From NCBI RefSeq assembly GCF_009664085.1, contig NZ_CP039268.1:2399001-2463000 (forward strand): a DNA stretch of 64,000 bases. Reading direction: 5' to 3'. The DNA is from Thermochromatium tepidum ATCC 43061 (GTDB lineage Bacteria; Pseudomonadota; Gammaproteobacteria; Chromatiales; Chromatiaceae). The position numbers were made by a program, and so were the translations under genes. Position 1 is the stretch's first letter. Every line of letters starts with the position of its first letter. Shown here piece by piece: positions 8,528 through 18,088 of this stretch. The notes beneath the pieces are model-generated. The model was not told the origin of the DNA. It was given only the letters and a program-made list of their open reading frames with translations, and made no database searches.

Positions 8528-11500
8528 GCCGCATGCCCCGCGAGGAGTCGTTCCAGGGTGGCGCGCGCGACCCGGCGCGAGAAATGCCGTTCGATGTTGT
8601 CGAACCCGGCCTGCACCAATCGCTGCCACAGCGAGGAGTCGCGATAGAGTCGGGCCACGGCAGCGGCGAATGCCTCTGCATCCGCGCCGATCAAGACATC
8701 GACCCCATCGGTCAGATACATCCCCTCGGCGGCACAGGGCGTGGCCACGACTGGCACGCCATAGGCCAGGCTCAGGTTGATCTTGCCCTTGACCCCGGCC
8801 CCGTAACGCAGCGGCGCGATCGATAGCCGGGCGCGTTCGAAATAGGGCCTGGGGTCCTCCACATAGCCAGTGACATGCAGCCCACGACGCGGATCTTCGA
8901 GTGCGCGGATCCCCGGCGGCGGGCGGCTGCCGAGGATGAAGGTCGGCACCGGACCGAGTTCGGACTCAACCCGGGGCAGGATCTCCTCGACGTAATAGAG
9001 CACGGCATCGACATTGGGGTCATGGTTGAACCCACCGATGAAGAGGATGGCATCGCGTTCCTCGAATGGGGTGTGGGTTGGATGGAGATCGTGGATATTG
9101 CTCAGGACCTCCAGCCGTGCCCCGGGGAGCTCGCGCGCCAGCAGATCGCGCTCGACCGGGCTGACCACCAGGGTCAGGTCGGCGCGCGCGATCAGGTCGA
9201 GTTCCTGGCGTCGGCGTTGGGCGGCGCGTTTGAGCGCCGCTGGGTCGTTCTTGAGTTCGGCCTCGCGCTGTTCGCGCAGGAAGTGCAGGTCAACGGTGTC
9301 GAACCAGACCTCGGCCTGTGGCGCATACCGCCGAACGACCTCGAAGAACTGGTCCGCGATACTGGCCCGACTCAGGATCACCAGGTCGTATCCGGCGCCA
9401 CGCGCCTGCAGATGAGAGTGGATAGACTCGATCCGGGGTGCCGTGAGGACCTCCACCCCCAGGCGCTGGAGTCGCGAACCATAGGGCTCGACAGACTCGA
9501 GGTTGGAGGGGGCGAAGGCCACGTGCCAACCGAGCGCCAGGAAGGTCTCCAGAAGGTTGAGCATGCGCAGCGAACCCGAATCCTGATCCGGGGTCAGCAT
9601 CACGGCATCGATCACCAGGAGGCGTCCCTGTTCGGCGCCCGCCGCGGCCGACCGTTCGAGACACACCAGGGTCACCTCGGGTTGATAGAGGAGCGTCCAG
9701 CCCTGGCTGCGCAAGGCATCCAAGAGCTCGGATATCTCTGTGGGGCGGGCGGTGCCCAGGACCGACTCCAGGGCACTCCGACTCAGCAACAATCCAACCT
9801 CGGAGGCCGAATCGATTGTACGCGGATAGCTGTACTCGGGCGCCTGGGGATCGGCGCCGGCACCGATCGGCCAGACCGTCCCGTCCAGGGCGCGGCGCCG
9901 TCCGGCCTCGATCAAGCGCCCGTCAGAACCGACGAGCTTGGGGCTGACCGCACCGACCCTAGGCACCTCCGGGTCGCCCTCCGGCACGCCGTGCAGCAGA
10001 CACCACAGCCAGTCGCGCGGTCTGGCCTCCAGACAGTCGAGCATCAGGATCCAGTCGGCCTTGGTGGCGGCGAGCACAGCGTCAAACCGATCGGCGACGG
10101 ACGCCCCCGGTTCGAGCGCCAGATGGCGCGCCTCGGGCACCCGACGTTCGAGCAGCTCGCCGATCAGATGTCCGGACGGGTGCAAAAAGAGCGGCTCGAA
10201 CGGCGGCGTAGAGCGGCTCTGGATCAGTTCCTCCAGCAACCAGAGGGTGTGGATACAGACCCGTTCAAGATCGACCAGCAGCGCCACCTGAGGCTGGGGC
10301 TCGGGTCTGAGACCGAGCGCAGCGATCCGCGCGACCTGCCAGAGCGTCGCCAGCCCAGCCGTGCCTCGCCCGTCCGCGCGGCCCAGCTTGGCCACCAGCG
10401 CACGCGCCACCGGCCCGGCTCCATGAAACCTCAGGATCTCGACCAGGTGTTCGGCGTGCGACCCCAGCCTTGAGGCCGGGTCTGCGAGCGGGGCCAGGAG
10501 CCTCTGCACCTGGCGAGAGGCGGCACGCACTGGCCAAGTCAGCCAGTCGGTCAACCCCAGGATCCAACCCAGCCAGGAGCGGTAACGTTCCAGATCCGCG
10601 CGACACTGGAGCGCATCGCGCAGCGACCGGATCCCAAGCAGGTCGAGCAACTCGCGATCGGCATCCTGGCTGGAACGGGCGCTGAGGAGCTGCTGGTGCA
10701 GCGCCTGGAGTCGGGCCTCGAGCGCCTCTTTCTCGGATGCCAGCAAGGCATGACGGATCTTCCAGTCCTCGCGCTCGAGCCGCAGCGCGTGGGTCTGTTC
10801 GATGAGTCCGCGCGTCTCAGCGGCACACCGCTCGCGCAGCTCCAGATACATGGGCCGATGCTTGGCATACTCCACGAGTCCCAGCAGCTGGTCGAGCGTC
10901 CAGCGCGAACGCCACTTGTCGAAGAAGGCCGCCAGCCCATGCCTCAGTCGCTCATCGTCCTGCTGCAAACCGAACCCGCTCGCGCCCTGGATGCGATAGA
11001 CCCCGGTGACCCGATCGACATGGATCAGCGGAGTGAGGGCGCTCAACTGAAGCCAAAAATCCCAGTCCTCATAGACCTCGAGTGACTCATCGAAGCGCAA
11101 CATGTCGCCGACCAGCGAGCGGGCAAAGAGCACGGCATGGATCGGCAGATAATTCTCGAACAAGAGCCGCAGCGGATCATAGGGCTGGTTGAAGACGTGC
11201 ACGACCTCCCACTCGCCTCCTGCCGTCTGGCGCCGGCACTCGATCCCGGCATAGGCCGCCCGGGCGTCGGTTCGCGATTCGATCGCCTCGACCAGACCGG
11301 CGACATGCTCGGGCAGCAGCCAGTCGTCGTCGTCAAGGAAGAGCAGAAAATCACCCTGGGCCGAGTCCAGGCCCAGGTTGGCCGCCGCCCCCCGTCCCAG
11401 ACGGCGCCCGCTGGAGACCAGGCGGACCAGGTGTCCAGCGCAGGGCGGTGGGTCGAGTTCGCGACGGCCCCGGACATCGATCAGCACGACCTCGATGCGG

Positions 11501-11625
11501 GGATAGGTCTGGGCTGCGACCGAGTCGAGCGTCTCGGCCAGGGTCGCGCGCCCCAGGGTACGGATCAGGATCGAGACGAGCGGGCGGGGGGGAGGGTTGA
11601 ATGGTTCCTGATCGGCTGGGGTCAT
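8524..11625 (-). CDS. Giant multidomain glycosyltransferase (GT2, coiled coil, GT2-like, GT4)
   Basis: A 1033-residue protein. Residues ~14-250 are a GT-A GT2 module (PLVSILIRTLGR start, FLLFLDDDDWLLPEH with the DxD-type metal site). Residues ~285-345 are a charged coiled coil. Residues ~440-650 resemble a second degenerate GT2 fold (SPKLVGSDGRLIEAG). Residues ~665-1033 are a GT4 module (GGFNHDPNVDAV, YGAGVKGKINLSLAYGVPVV). ATG 11625 is chosen because it opens just before the GT2 domain; the frame extends further upstream. It lies 64 bases after the DUF2802 gene and overlaps the next transferase by four bases, so the two probably work together on one glycan. Confidence 0.8.
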   Translation of the reverse strand: MTPADQEPFNPPPRPLVSILIRTLGRATLAETLDSVAAQTYPRIEVVLIDVRGRRELDPPPCAGHLVRLVSSGRRLGRGAAANLGLDSAQGDFLLFLDDDDWLLPEHVAGLVEAIESRTDARAAYAGIECRRQTAGGEWEVVHVFNQPYDPLRLLFENYLPIHAVLFARSLVGDMLRFDESLEVYEDWDFWLQLSALTPLIHVDRVTGVYRIQGASGFGLQQDDERLRHGLAAFFDKWRSRWTLDQLLGLVEYAKHRPMYLELRERCAAETRGLIEQTHALRLEREDWKIRHALLASEKEALEARLQALHQQLLSARSSQDADRELLDLLGIRSLRDALQCRADLERYRSWLGWILGLTDWLTWPVRAASRQVQRLLAPLADPASRLGSHAEHLVEILRFHGAGPVARALVAKLGRADGRGTAGLATLWQVARIAALGLRPEPQPQVALLVDLERVCIHTLWLLEELIQSRSTPPFEPLFLHPSGHLIGELLERRVPEARHLALEPGASVADRFDAVLAATKADWILMLDCLEARPRDWLWCLLHGVPEGDPEVPRVGAVSPKLVGSDGRLIEAGRRRALDGTVWPIGAGADPQAPEYSYPRTIDSASEVGLLLSRSALESVLGTARPTEISELLDALRSQGWTLLYQPEVTLVCLERSAAAGAEQGRLLVIDAVMLTPDQDSGSLRMLNLLETFLALGWHVAFAPSNLESVEPYGSRLQRLGVEVLTAPRIESIHSHLQARGAGYDLVILSRASIADQFFEVVRRYAPQAEVWFDTVDLHFLREQREAELKNDPAALKRAAQRRRQELDLIARADLTLVVSPVERDLLARELPGARLEVLSNIHDLHPTHTPFEERDAILFIGGFNHDPNVDAVLYYVEEILPRVESELGPVPTFILGSRPPPGIRALEDPRRGLHVTGYVEDPRPYFERARLSIAPLRYGAGVKGKINLSLAYGVPVVATPCAAEGMYLTDGVDVLIGADAEAFAAAVARLYRDSSLWQRLVQAGFDNIERHFSRRVARATLERLLAGHAA

Positions 11626-11689
11626 CGCTCGGGCTCGTCGTCTTCGGCGGGGGATAGCGGCCCGCGGATGATACCACCTGTCAGTGGTC

Positions 11690-12157
11690 TCATGGCTTAG
11701 ACGACGACTGTGTTCGCGCCACACCTGCACCGTGCAGGCTGAAGAGTAGATCGACCTCGGCCTCGCTGAGTCCGCAGAGCTTGCGGACCTCGTTGCGTCG
11801 GTGACCGAGCCGGATCAGTTCGATCGCCTGGACATAGAGCCCCTCATCGACGTCGCGCAGACGCAATTCGCTCTGCTGATCGGCGAGCCGGTCGAGCGCG
11901 CGCCTGACGTTCGACTGGTGCTGCCCCTGATCGATGACATCCTCGGCCACGGCCTTGATGGCGCCATGCAAGGCCAGGATCGCGGTATCCAAACCACGCT
12001 GATCGTGCCGCAACCTGGCCAAGCGCGCCTCCAGGGCGCGCTGCCGCGCCGCGCCGCGCACGGCCAACAAGAGGGCCACCAGGGCGATGAGCAACGCCAA
12101 CACCGCGACCCAGAGTGGATCGAGCCGAATGATCTGCACCAGAGACGCAGCATCCAT
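11690..12157 (-). CDS. DUF2802 membrane-anchored protein of the chemotaxis operon
   Basis: A 155-residue protein with a single N-terminal transmembrane segment (VAVLALLIALVALLLAV, residues ~17-33), a cytoplasmic helical region and a C-terminal DUF2802 signature (EVRKLCGLSEAEVDLLFSLH). DUF2802 proteins commonly follow cheW in polar-flagellar operons of Pseudomonas and relatives. ATG 12157 has AAGGA five bases upstream; a GTG one codon earlier is too close to it. Molecular function is unknown; a scaffold or regulator of the polar chemotaxis array is inference. Confidence 0.75.
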   Translation of the reverse strand: MDAASLVQIIRLDPLWVAVLALLIALVALLLAVRGAARQRALEARLARLRHDQRGLDTAILALHGAIKAVAEDVIDQGQHQSNVRRALDRLADQQSELRLRDVDEGLYVQAIELIRLGHRRNEVRKLCGLSEAEVDLLFSLHGAGVARTQSSSKP

Positions 12158-12166
12158 CACGATCCT

Positions 12167-12568
12167 TCAGGCGTACTCGTCAACATGGCCGCTGCTTCGC
12201 CCCTGGAGACGGGGCAAGGCGCCGGCCATCTGGGTCGGCAGACGCGCCTCGGCCTCGCGTGCCCTCGAACGCCGATCGGCTTGACGGCGATCACGCACGC
12301 GCCGCTCGGCCTGACGGCGATCGCACACACGCCGATCCAAGCCTGGACGATCGATCAGGCGCCGATCCTGCGTGCGACGCTCCTGGATTCGGCGCTCGCC
12401 GCGGCGCCGCTCGCCGCGGCGCCGCTCCTCGCGCTGGCCACGCCGATCGGCGCGGCGACGTAATAGCCAGGTACGCTGCTGTCTTAGTCGGCGCTCATGA
12501 TCATCGCCCAGGGTTCGCGAAGGGGTTTGAGCCTGGACCGGCCCCAGCTCTCTGGTGGGTTCGTTCAT
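12167..12568 (-). CDS. Arginine-repeat protein of unknown function
   Basis: A 133-residue, extremely basic protein. Residues ~25-105 are built from repeats of the type xRRxxxRR (for example ERRRGERR, DRRQAERRVRDRR), also visible as DNA-level repeats with CGCCGATCGG-like units between about 12260 and 12460. It sits between cheW and the DUF2802 gene on the same strand, with nine bases to the latter, and a GAGG just before ATG 12568. The opposite strand is also open because of the repetitive composition, so coding is inferred from operon position. RRxxxRR echoes the arginine motif of PilZ c-di-GMP receptors, but no PilZ fold is visible. Could bind polyanions or nucleotides. Confidence 0.5.
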   Translation of the reverse strand: MNEPTRELGPVQAQTPSRTLGDDHERRLRQQRTWLLRRRADRRGQREERRRGERRRGERRIQERRTQDRRLIDRPGLDRRVCDRRQAERRVRDRRQADRRSRAREAEARLPTQMAGALPRLQGRSSGHVDEYA

Positions 12569-12604
12569 GACCTCGCTACCCTTAAAAAAGGCTACCTGAC
12601 CACC

Positions 12605-12632
12605 GTAGGGGCACGGCGCGCCGTGCCCCTAC
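12605..12632. repeat. Perfect 28-bp palindrome
   Basis: Two 14-base arms (GTAGGGGCACGGCG and its complement) with no loop, in the 123-base gap downstream of cheW. No U-tract follows on either strand. It may be an intergenic repeat of REP type or a transcript-stabilising hairpin separating cheW from the arginine-repeat gene. Confidence 0.65.
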
Positions 12633-12691
12633 TGGATTCATCGGCCAGCGGAAGCGAAACATAAACCATGACGGACCACTCAAGTCCGTTC

Positions 12692-13177
12692 TCATAGCTC
12701 GCGCAGGCTTGCCCACTCCTCGTCGGAAAGCAGCTTGTTGAGGTCGACTAAGATGGTCAGACCCTCGTTGGAACTGCTGACGCCCAGGATAAAGCGACTG
12801 GTCTGGTCGTTGCCGACGGCAGGGGCCGGATCGATCGATTCTGCTGGGATTTGGACCACCTCGGCCACAGAATCAACCAGGATGCCGATGTTTTGGTTAT
12901 CAACATCGATGATGACGATGCGCGATGACTCGTCCGGCTCGCGCACCGGCAGGGAGAGACGCCGACGCGCGTCGATCACTGTGACGACGTCGCCGCGCAG
13001 GTTAATGATGCCTAGGATGTAATCAGGCACACCAGGCACAGGTGTGATCTCGGTGAGTTTGAGCACCTCTTGGACCTGGAGGACGTCGATGGCATAGGTT
13101 TCGTCGGCCAGGCTGAAGGTGACATAGGAGGAGGAGCCGCTCGGCTGGCTCGCCCGCGAATCGGATGCGGTCATCAT
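12692..13177 (-). CDS. cheW: Chemotaxis coupling protein CheW
   Basis: Adaptor joining receptors to CheA. The 161 residues form one CheW domain: YVTFSLADETYAIDVLQVQEVL at the start (abridged to the family pattern), LGIINLRGDVVTVID near residue 58, and ILGVSSSNEGLTILVDL near the C-terminus. Two consecutive ATGs (13177, 13174) are possible; GAGAG lies seven bases before the first. It is the last conventional che gene of the block and follows motD after a 66-base gap. Confidence 0.92.
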   Translation of the reverse strand: MMTASDSRASQPSGSSSYVTFSLADETYAIDVLQVQEVLKLTEITPVPGVPDYILGIINLRGDVVTVIDARRRLSLPVREPDESSRIVIIDVDNQNIGILVDSVAEVVQIPAESIDPAPAVGNDQTSRFILGVSSSNEGLTILVDLNKLLSDEEWASLREL

Positions 13178-13243
13178 GTTGGCTCTCGGTTCGTCGTTGA
13201 ATGCCTGTCTGGATGCGCCTGAACGTCACTTTACGATTAGACG

Positions 13244-14146
13244 TCAGCCAGGTTCCAGATCCGTTTTCAGACGTTCGGGCGCCCGCTGCCCACTCGCTTG
13301 GGCGGACTGTAAAACGGGCAGCACGATCACAGCGACCCGCCGGTTGCGCGCCCGCCCAGCCTCCGTGGCGTTGCTGTCGATGGGATGGAACTGGCCATAG
13401 CCAATGGCGACCATCCGCTCCGGATCGACGCCGTTCTGGGCAAACAGGTTGACCACGGTCGCCGCACGTCCGGACGATAGCTCCCAATTGGAGGGGTAGA
13501 TGGTGTTGTTGATCGGCAGGTTGTCTGTGTGTCCCTCGACATGGATGCGCACGTCGTGCCCTCTGAGCAGCTGGGCAACCCGGATCAGGGCCGGACGCGC
13601 CGCCGGCTGCAGGGTCGCCGAGCCGCTGGAGAAGAGCAGATTGCTGTTGATTGAGACCTCTATCCAGTAAGGCTGGCGCTTGACCTCGATGTTGCCGGCC
13701 TCGATCAGCGACCCCATGGCCTCCTGCAATTCCTCCGCCATCTCCCGGATCTCACCGATGATGCGCCCAAGCTGCTCCTCGGAGGCCGTGCCGATGAGGG
13801 CGGCGAGCGCCACATCGGTCGGCGAGGAAGGTTCGAGACCCGGCGCGGGGGCCTCCTCGTCCGGGCTCGGGACGATGATCTCGACCGGGGCGAGCGAGCG
13901 GCGCACGTCCTCACTGATCGGGTTGAGCGCCTGCGTCGGTTCGCCGATCTGGATCGGATCGACGGCCGCCGGCGCGCCGAACGCCTCGATCAAGGACTCG
14001 GAGAGCACACTGTACTTACCGGCATCCACCACGGAGACGGCGTACATGACCACGAAAAAGGCCATCAGCAGCGTCACCAGGTCGCCATAGGGGATGGCCC
14101 AGGCCTCGTGGTTGAGATGTTCCTCACGCCGGTTATGTCGCGTCAT
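13244..14146 (-). CDS. motD: Flagellar motor protein MotD (MotB family)
   Basis: Peptidoglycan-binding stator subunit. One N-terminal membrane helix carries the proton-binding Asp in YGDLVTLLMAFFVVMYA (residues ~20-36). A plug and linker region follows, then a C-terminal OmpA-like domain with VEGHTDNLPIN, NWELSSGRA and AIGYGQFHPID. The 300-residue length is normal. It follows motC by five bases. MotCD is the second stator type known from Pseudomonas, linked to swarming and higher-load motility, and here it is paired with a separate motA/motB locus at 41099. Confidence 0.92.
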   Translation of the reverse strand: MTRHNRREEHLNHEAWAIPYGDLVTLLMAFFVVMYAVSVVDAGKYSVLSESLIEAFGAPAAVDPIQIGEPTQALNPISEDVRRSLAPVEIIVPSPDEEAPAPGLEPSSPTDVALAALIGTASEEQLGRIIGEIREMAEELQEAMGSLIEAGNIEVKRQPYWIEVSINSNLLFSSGSATLQPAARPALIRVAQLLRGHDVRIHVEGHTDNLPINNTIYPSNWELSSGRAATVVNLFAQNGVDPERMVAIGYGQFHPIDSNATEAGRARNRRVAVIVLPVLQSAQASGQRAPERLKTDLEPG

Positions 14147-14151
14147 CGTCT

Positions 14152-14895
14152 TTAGCCCTGGATGAAGCCATTGAGCTTGTTCTCGATGTTGCGCGGGTTC
14201 TCGCCCTCGGCGATCGCGACCAATCCCTCGACCAGCATGGTCTGATAGGTGATGCGCGCCTGAACAATCGATTTGAGCTTGTTGGACACGGGTAGAAAAA
14301 AGAGGTTGGCCAGACCCACGCCATAGATGGTTGCCACGAAGGCGGACGCGATCCCCTGTCCGAGCTTGCTCGGCTCAGCGAGGTTCTGCATCACCGCCAT
14401 CAGGCCCATGACAGCCCCGATGATGCCGAGGGTCGGCGAATAGACCCCCATGCTCTCGAAGACACGCGCCCCCTGGAGATCGAACGACTCGCTGTTGTCG
14501 AGGTCGGATTCCAGGACCTGGCGCAATATCTGCGGCTCGGTGCCATCGACCAGGAGCTGCAATCCCTTACGCACGAAGAGATCCGGCTCGGTGTTCGAGC
14601 GATCCTCAAGCCCGAGCAGCCCCTCCTTACGCGATAGATGCGACCACTCGACGATACGCTTGATCATGGGTCTTGGCTCCAGTCGCGGCGGCTTGAAGAC
14701 CCAGGGAAACATCCGGAGCGCATGTAAGAAGACAGGGACCCGGGTCTGCACCAGGGTCGCGCCCAGAGTACCGATCACCACGATCAGGAAGGCCGCCAGA
14801 TTCCACAGCGCCTCGACCGAACTACCCTTGGCGATGACGCCACCGAGGATGGCTGTCAACCCGAACGCGAGCCCGATCAGGCTCAGGATGTCCAT
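14152..14895 (-). CDS. motC: Flagellar motor protein MotC (MotA family)
   Basis: Inner-membrane stator subunit forming the proton channel with MotD. The 247 residues show four hydrophobic segments, two near the N-terminus (LSLIGLAFGLTAILGGVIA and an Ala/Val-rich second helix) and two in the MotA signature region (PTLGIIGAVMGLMAVM and ASAFVATIYGVGLANLFFLP). The start ATG immediately adjoins the cheB stop (14896), so the two are translationally coupled. Confidence 0.92.
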   Translation of the reverse strand: MDILSLIGLAFGLTAILGGVIAKGSSVEALWNLAAFLIVVIGTLGATLVQTRVPVFLHALRMFPWVFKPPRLEPRPMIKRIVEWSHLSRKEGLLGLEDRSNTEPDLFVRKGLQLLVDGTEPQILRQVLESDLDNSESFDLQGARVFESMGVYSPTLGIIGAVMGLMAVMQNLAEPSKLGQGIASAFVATIYGVGLANLFFLPVSNKLKSIVQARITYQTMLVEGLVAIAEGENPRNIENKLNGFIQG

Positions 14896-15972
14896 TCAGC
14901 AGAAACCCTTGACCAAGGCCGGTCCGACCTCCTTGAGCGGCAGGATCTGATCGGCCAGTCCGGCGTCGATCACCGCCGCTGGCATCCCATACACCACGCA
15001 ACTGGCCGCGTCCTGCGCCCACACATGGGCACCATTGGCCTTGAGCTCACGCGCGCCCTCGCGTCCATCGGCGCCCATACCTGTCAGCACCACGGCCAGG
15101 ACCTGGGAACGCAAGGCCGCGACCGCCGATTTGAATGTGATATCGACGCTCGGCTTGTAGATGGTGCCGGGTGGACTCTCCTCGATGCGTACTCGAGGCT
15201 GGGCACCGCCTTCGAGCACGAGCTGCACCCCGCCGGGCGCCAGCAGTGCACTGCCGGGTTTGAGGAGGTCACCTGACGCGGCCTCCTTGACCTCGATCTG
15301 GCACAGGTTGTTCAAACGCTCGGCAAAGGCCGGCGTGAAACTCGCCGGCATGTGCTGAACCAGGATGATCGGCAGCGGAAAATTCTTCGGCAATCCCTTG
15401 AGCACCTCTTGCAAGGCCACGGGCCCACCGGTCGAGGTGCCGATCAGCACCGCGCGCAGGCTACTGAGGGGGGTCGCGCTCGGCGAGAGGCGTGGGGCCT
15501 GGGCCGGACGTGCAGGCACCGCCCCGGTCGGCGCGGGACGATCGAGGGGCGCTGGGGTCGTCGGGCGCGCGAGCCGGGTGCGACCGAGCGCGCGCACCCG
15601 CCGGCGCAACAAGATCTTGGCCGAATCCTCGTCCTTGGCCATCTCGCTGAAGCGCTTGGGCAAAAAGTCCATGGCACCGGCGTCGAGCGCATCGAGCGTC
15701 GCCTTGGCGCCCTCGGTGGTTAGGGTCGAGAACATCAGGATCGGGCACGGCGATTCGGCCATGATCCGGCGCACCGCCGTGATGCCGTCCATCACCGGCA
15801 TCTCGATGTCCATGGTGACGACGTCCGGTTTGAGACGCTTGACGACCTCGATCGCCTCCTGGCCGTTGGCGGCGGTTCCAACGACCTCGATCCCGACATC
15901 GGCATTCAGGATCTCGACGATACGTCGGCGAAAGAAACCTGAATCGTCGACCACAACGACACGCAGACTCAT
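14896..15972 (-). CDS. cheB: Chemotaxis protein-glutamate methylesterase CheB
   Basis: Removes methyl groups from receptors and resets adaptation. The N-terminal receiver has DD at residues 9-10 and the phosphorylatable Asp at 55 (VTMDIEMP). The C-terminal esterase has Ser180 in GTSTGG, His in VQHMP near 207 and Asp in TGMGADG near 303. The linker is Pro/Arg-rich. It overlaps cheA by four bases. No cheR gene is seen in the window, so the methyltransferase must be elsewhere. Confidence 0.93.
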   Translation of the reverse strand: MSLRVVVVDDSGFFRRRIVEILNADVGIEVVGTAANGQEAIEVVKRLKPDVVTMDIEMPVMDGITAVRRIMAESPCPILMFSTLTTEGAKATLDALDAGAMDFLPKRFSEMAKDEDSAKILLRRRVRALGRTRLARPTTPAPLDRPAPTGAVPARPAQAPRLSPSATPLSSLRAVLIGTSTGGPVALQEVLKGLPKNFPLPIILVQHMPASFTPAFAERLNNLCQIEVKEAASGDLLKPGSALLAPGGVQLVLEGGAQPRVRIEESPPGTIYKPSVDITFKSAVAALRSQVLAVVLTGMGADGREGARELKANGAHVWAQDAASCVVYGMPAAVIDAGLADQILPLKEVGPALVKGFC

Positions 15973-18062
15973 GCCGGCATCCCCATCTCGGCCAGTCGCG
16001 GTCGCGCATGCGAGGCCCGTCCGCCATAGCCCGGCTGGCTCATAAGACGCAGCAGCGCCGGGATGTCGATGATGAGCGCAATCCCACCGTCACCCGTGAT
16101 GGTCGCGCCGGCCAGCCCCGGAACGCCGTGTAACCCCTTGCCGAGCGGCTTGATGACCACTTCCTCCTGACCAATCAGGTCATCGACGACCAGGCCGATC
16201 TTACGCTGTGCGACATGGACCACGACCACATGGGCATCGGGCTTGGGCTCGACCAGACGCTGGGGATGCAGCCAGCGCACGGCGTAATAGAGCGGTAGGG
16301 CATGGTTGCGCACCATGATGGCCTCCTGATCATCCACAAAATGAGTTCGAGTCAGATCCAGTTCCAGGATCTCCGAGACCGAGGCAAGGGGGATGGCAAA
16401 GCGGCGGCCATCGAGTATGACCATGAGCGCTGGCAGGATGGCGAGCGTCAGCGGCAGCTTGACGTTGAGCTTGGTGCCCACACCGACCTTGGATTCGATC
16501 TCGATGGTGCCATTGAGTTGGGCGATGCGGGTCTTGACCACGTCCATCCCGACCCCACGTCCGGAGACGTCCGAGATCTCCTCCTTGGTCGAAAAGCCGG
16601 CCATGAAGATCAGGTCGAAACACTCGCGTGTCGACAGACGTTCGGCCTGACTAGGGTCGAGCAGGCCCTTCTCGACGGCCTTGGCACGCAGCTTTTCGGG
16701 GTCCATACCGCGCCCATCGTCCTGGATCAGCAGCGAGATGTGATCACCTTCCTGGGCCGCGCCCAGCACCACGGTCCCGCGGCGCGGCTTGCCCTTGGCC
16801 TCGCGCTCATCGGGCGGCTCGATGCCGTGGTCGACCGCATTGCGGATCAGATGCACCAAGGGATCGGCGAGCGCCTCGACCAGATTCTTGTCGAGATCGG
16901 TCTCCTCGCCGAAGGTCTCTAGTTCGATCTCTTTGCCGAGATTGCGCGCCAGGTCGCGCACCACGCGCGGGAAGCGGCTGAAGACCTTCTTGACCGGCTG
17001 CATCCGGGTCTTCATGACTGCCGCCTGGAGGTCCGAGGTCACAAGTGCCAGCGAGGCGATCGCCTTGCCGATCTCCTCGTCGCCGGTGCGCATGCGCAGC
17101 ATGCTCAGGCGATTGCGCACCAGCACCAGCTCGCCGACCAGATTCATGATCTCGTCAAGCCGCTGGGTATCGACCCGCACCGAGGTCTCGCCAACAGGGG
17201 CAGCCGGGGTGCGCTGAGTCTTGGTCGCCTCGGACGGATCGGTGACCGATTCGGGCGGAGAACCGACCACCTGAAGGCCCGAGGCCTGGACCGGCGGCGG
17301 ACTCGGCCTGGGCGATGCGGACGGGGCGGAAACTGGCTCGATGGTCTTCTCCGCCCCCCTACCATGCAACTGGTCGAGCAATGACTCGAATTCTTCATCC
17401 GTGATCAGGTCACTGGCGTCGGTCGACGGTTCAGACGCCGCCGTCGCACCGGATGGATCTGAGTCGGCCGGCGTCGTCGGCGCCCGTGGCTGATCGGTGG
17501 GCGCCGCGGGCTGTCCCGAAAGGGCGTCGAGCAGCGCCTCGAACTCGGCCTCGGTGATCTCGTCGGTCGGCTCCGGCCTGGATTCAGCCTCGCTGGGTGG
17601 CGCCGGCATCGGATCTGGGACGGCGACCGGTCTTGGTTCGGGTACAGGCCTTGGCGTGGGCGCCCCGGCCGCGTCAGGGACAGCCAGCGCCGCCAGATCC
17701 GCAATCAGTGCGGGCGGGGCCGACTCGGGCTCACGCCCAGACTTGAGATCACCGAACATGACGTTGAGCACGTCGAGCACGCGCAGGACCGCATCCATGA
17801 GGGCCGGATCGATCCGGCGTTCGCCGTTGCGCAACAGATTAAAGACGTCCTCGGCATGATGACAGACCACGACCAGTGCGTTGAGATTGAGGAAGCCCGC
17901 ACCACCCTTGATAGTATGGAAACTGCGAAAGACTGCATTGAGCAGGTCGCGATCGTCGGGATTTTGCTCCAGTTCGATCAGTTGCTCGTTGAGCGCCTCC
18001 AGCAGTTCACCGGCCTCGACCAGAAAGTCCTGGAGGATTTCATCGTTCGGATCTATGGCCAT
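15969..18062 (-). CDS. cheA: Chemotaxis histidine kinase CheA
   Basis: A 697-residue kinase. The HPt domain has the phospho-His at 49 ([11 protein letters not shown]). A long Pro-rich linker occupies about residues 110-290, followed by a dimerisation helix pair ([19 protein letters not shown]), an HATPase domain ([29 protein letters not shown]) and a C-terminal CheW-like domain. There is no folded P2 domain. Instead the linker holds two short acidic peptides, [14 protein letters not shown] (from residue 168) and [14 protein letters not shown] (from residue 219), that resemble the FliM N-terminal CheY-docking motif. It lies 26 bases after cheZ. Confidence 0.94.
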   Translation of the reverse strand: MAIDPNDEILQDFLVEAGELLEALNEQLIELEQNPDDRDLLNAVFRSFHTIKGGAGFLNLNALVVVCHHAEDVFNLLRNGERRIDPALMDAVLRVLDVLNVMFGDLKSGREPESAPPALIADLAALAVPDAAGAPTPRPVPEPRPVAVPDPMPAPPSEAESRPEPTDEITEAEFEALLDALSGQPAAPTDQPRAPTTPADSDPSGATAASEPSTDASDLITDEEFESLLDQLHGRGAEKTIEPVSAPSASPRPSPPPVQASGLQVVGSPPESVTDPSEATKTQRTPAAPVGETSVRVDTQRLDEIMNLVGELVLVRNRLSMLRMRTGDEEIGKAIASLALVTSDLQAAVMKTRMQPVKKVFSRFPRVVRDLARNLGKEIELETFGEETDLDKNLVEALADPLVHLIRNAVDHGIEPPDEREAKGKPRRGTVVLGAAQEGDHISLLIQDDGRGMDPEKLRAKAVEKGLLDPSQAERLSTRECFDLIFMAGFSTKEEISDVSGRGVGMDVVKTRIAQLNGTIEIESKVGVGTKLNVKLPLTLAILPALMVILDGRRFAIPLASVSEILELDLTRTHFVDDQEAIMVRNHALPLYYAVRWLHPQRLVEPKPDAHVVVVHVAQRKIGLVVDDLIGQEEVVIKPLGKGLHGVPGLAGATITGDGGIALIIDIPALLRLMSQPGYGGRASHARPRLAEMGMPA

Positions 18063-18088
18063 GTGAGATCACTCTAGGGTTCGGTGGG

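Noticed and set aside
8875-10473. 532-codon plus-strand frame opposite the giant glycosyltransferase
   Set aside because: Antisense shadow of a gene with clear GT2/GT4 motifs; composition is Arg/Gln/Gly rich with no domain.
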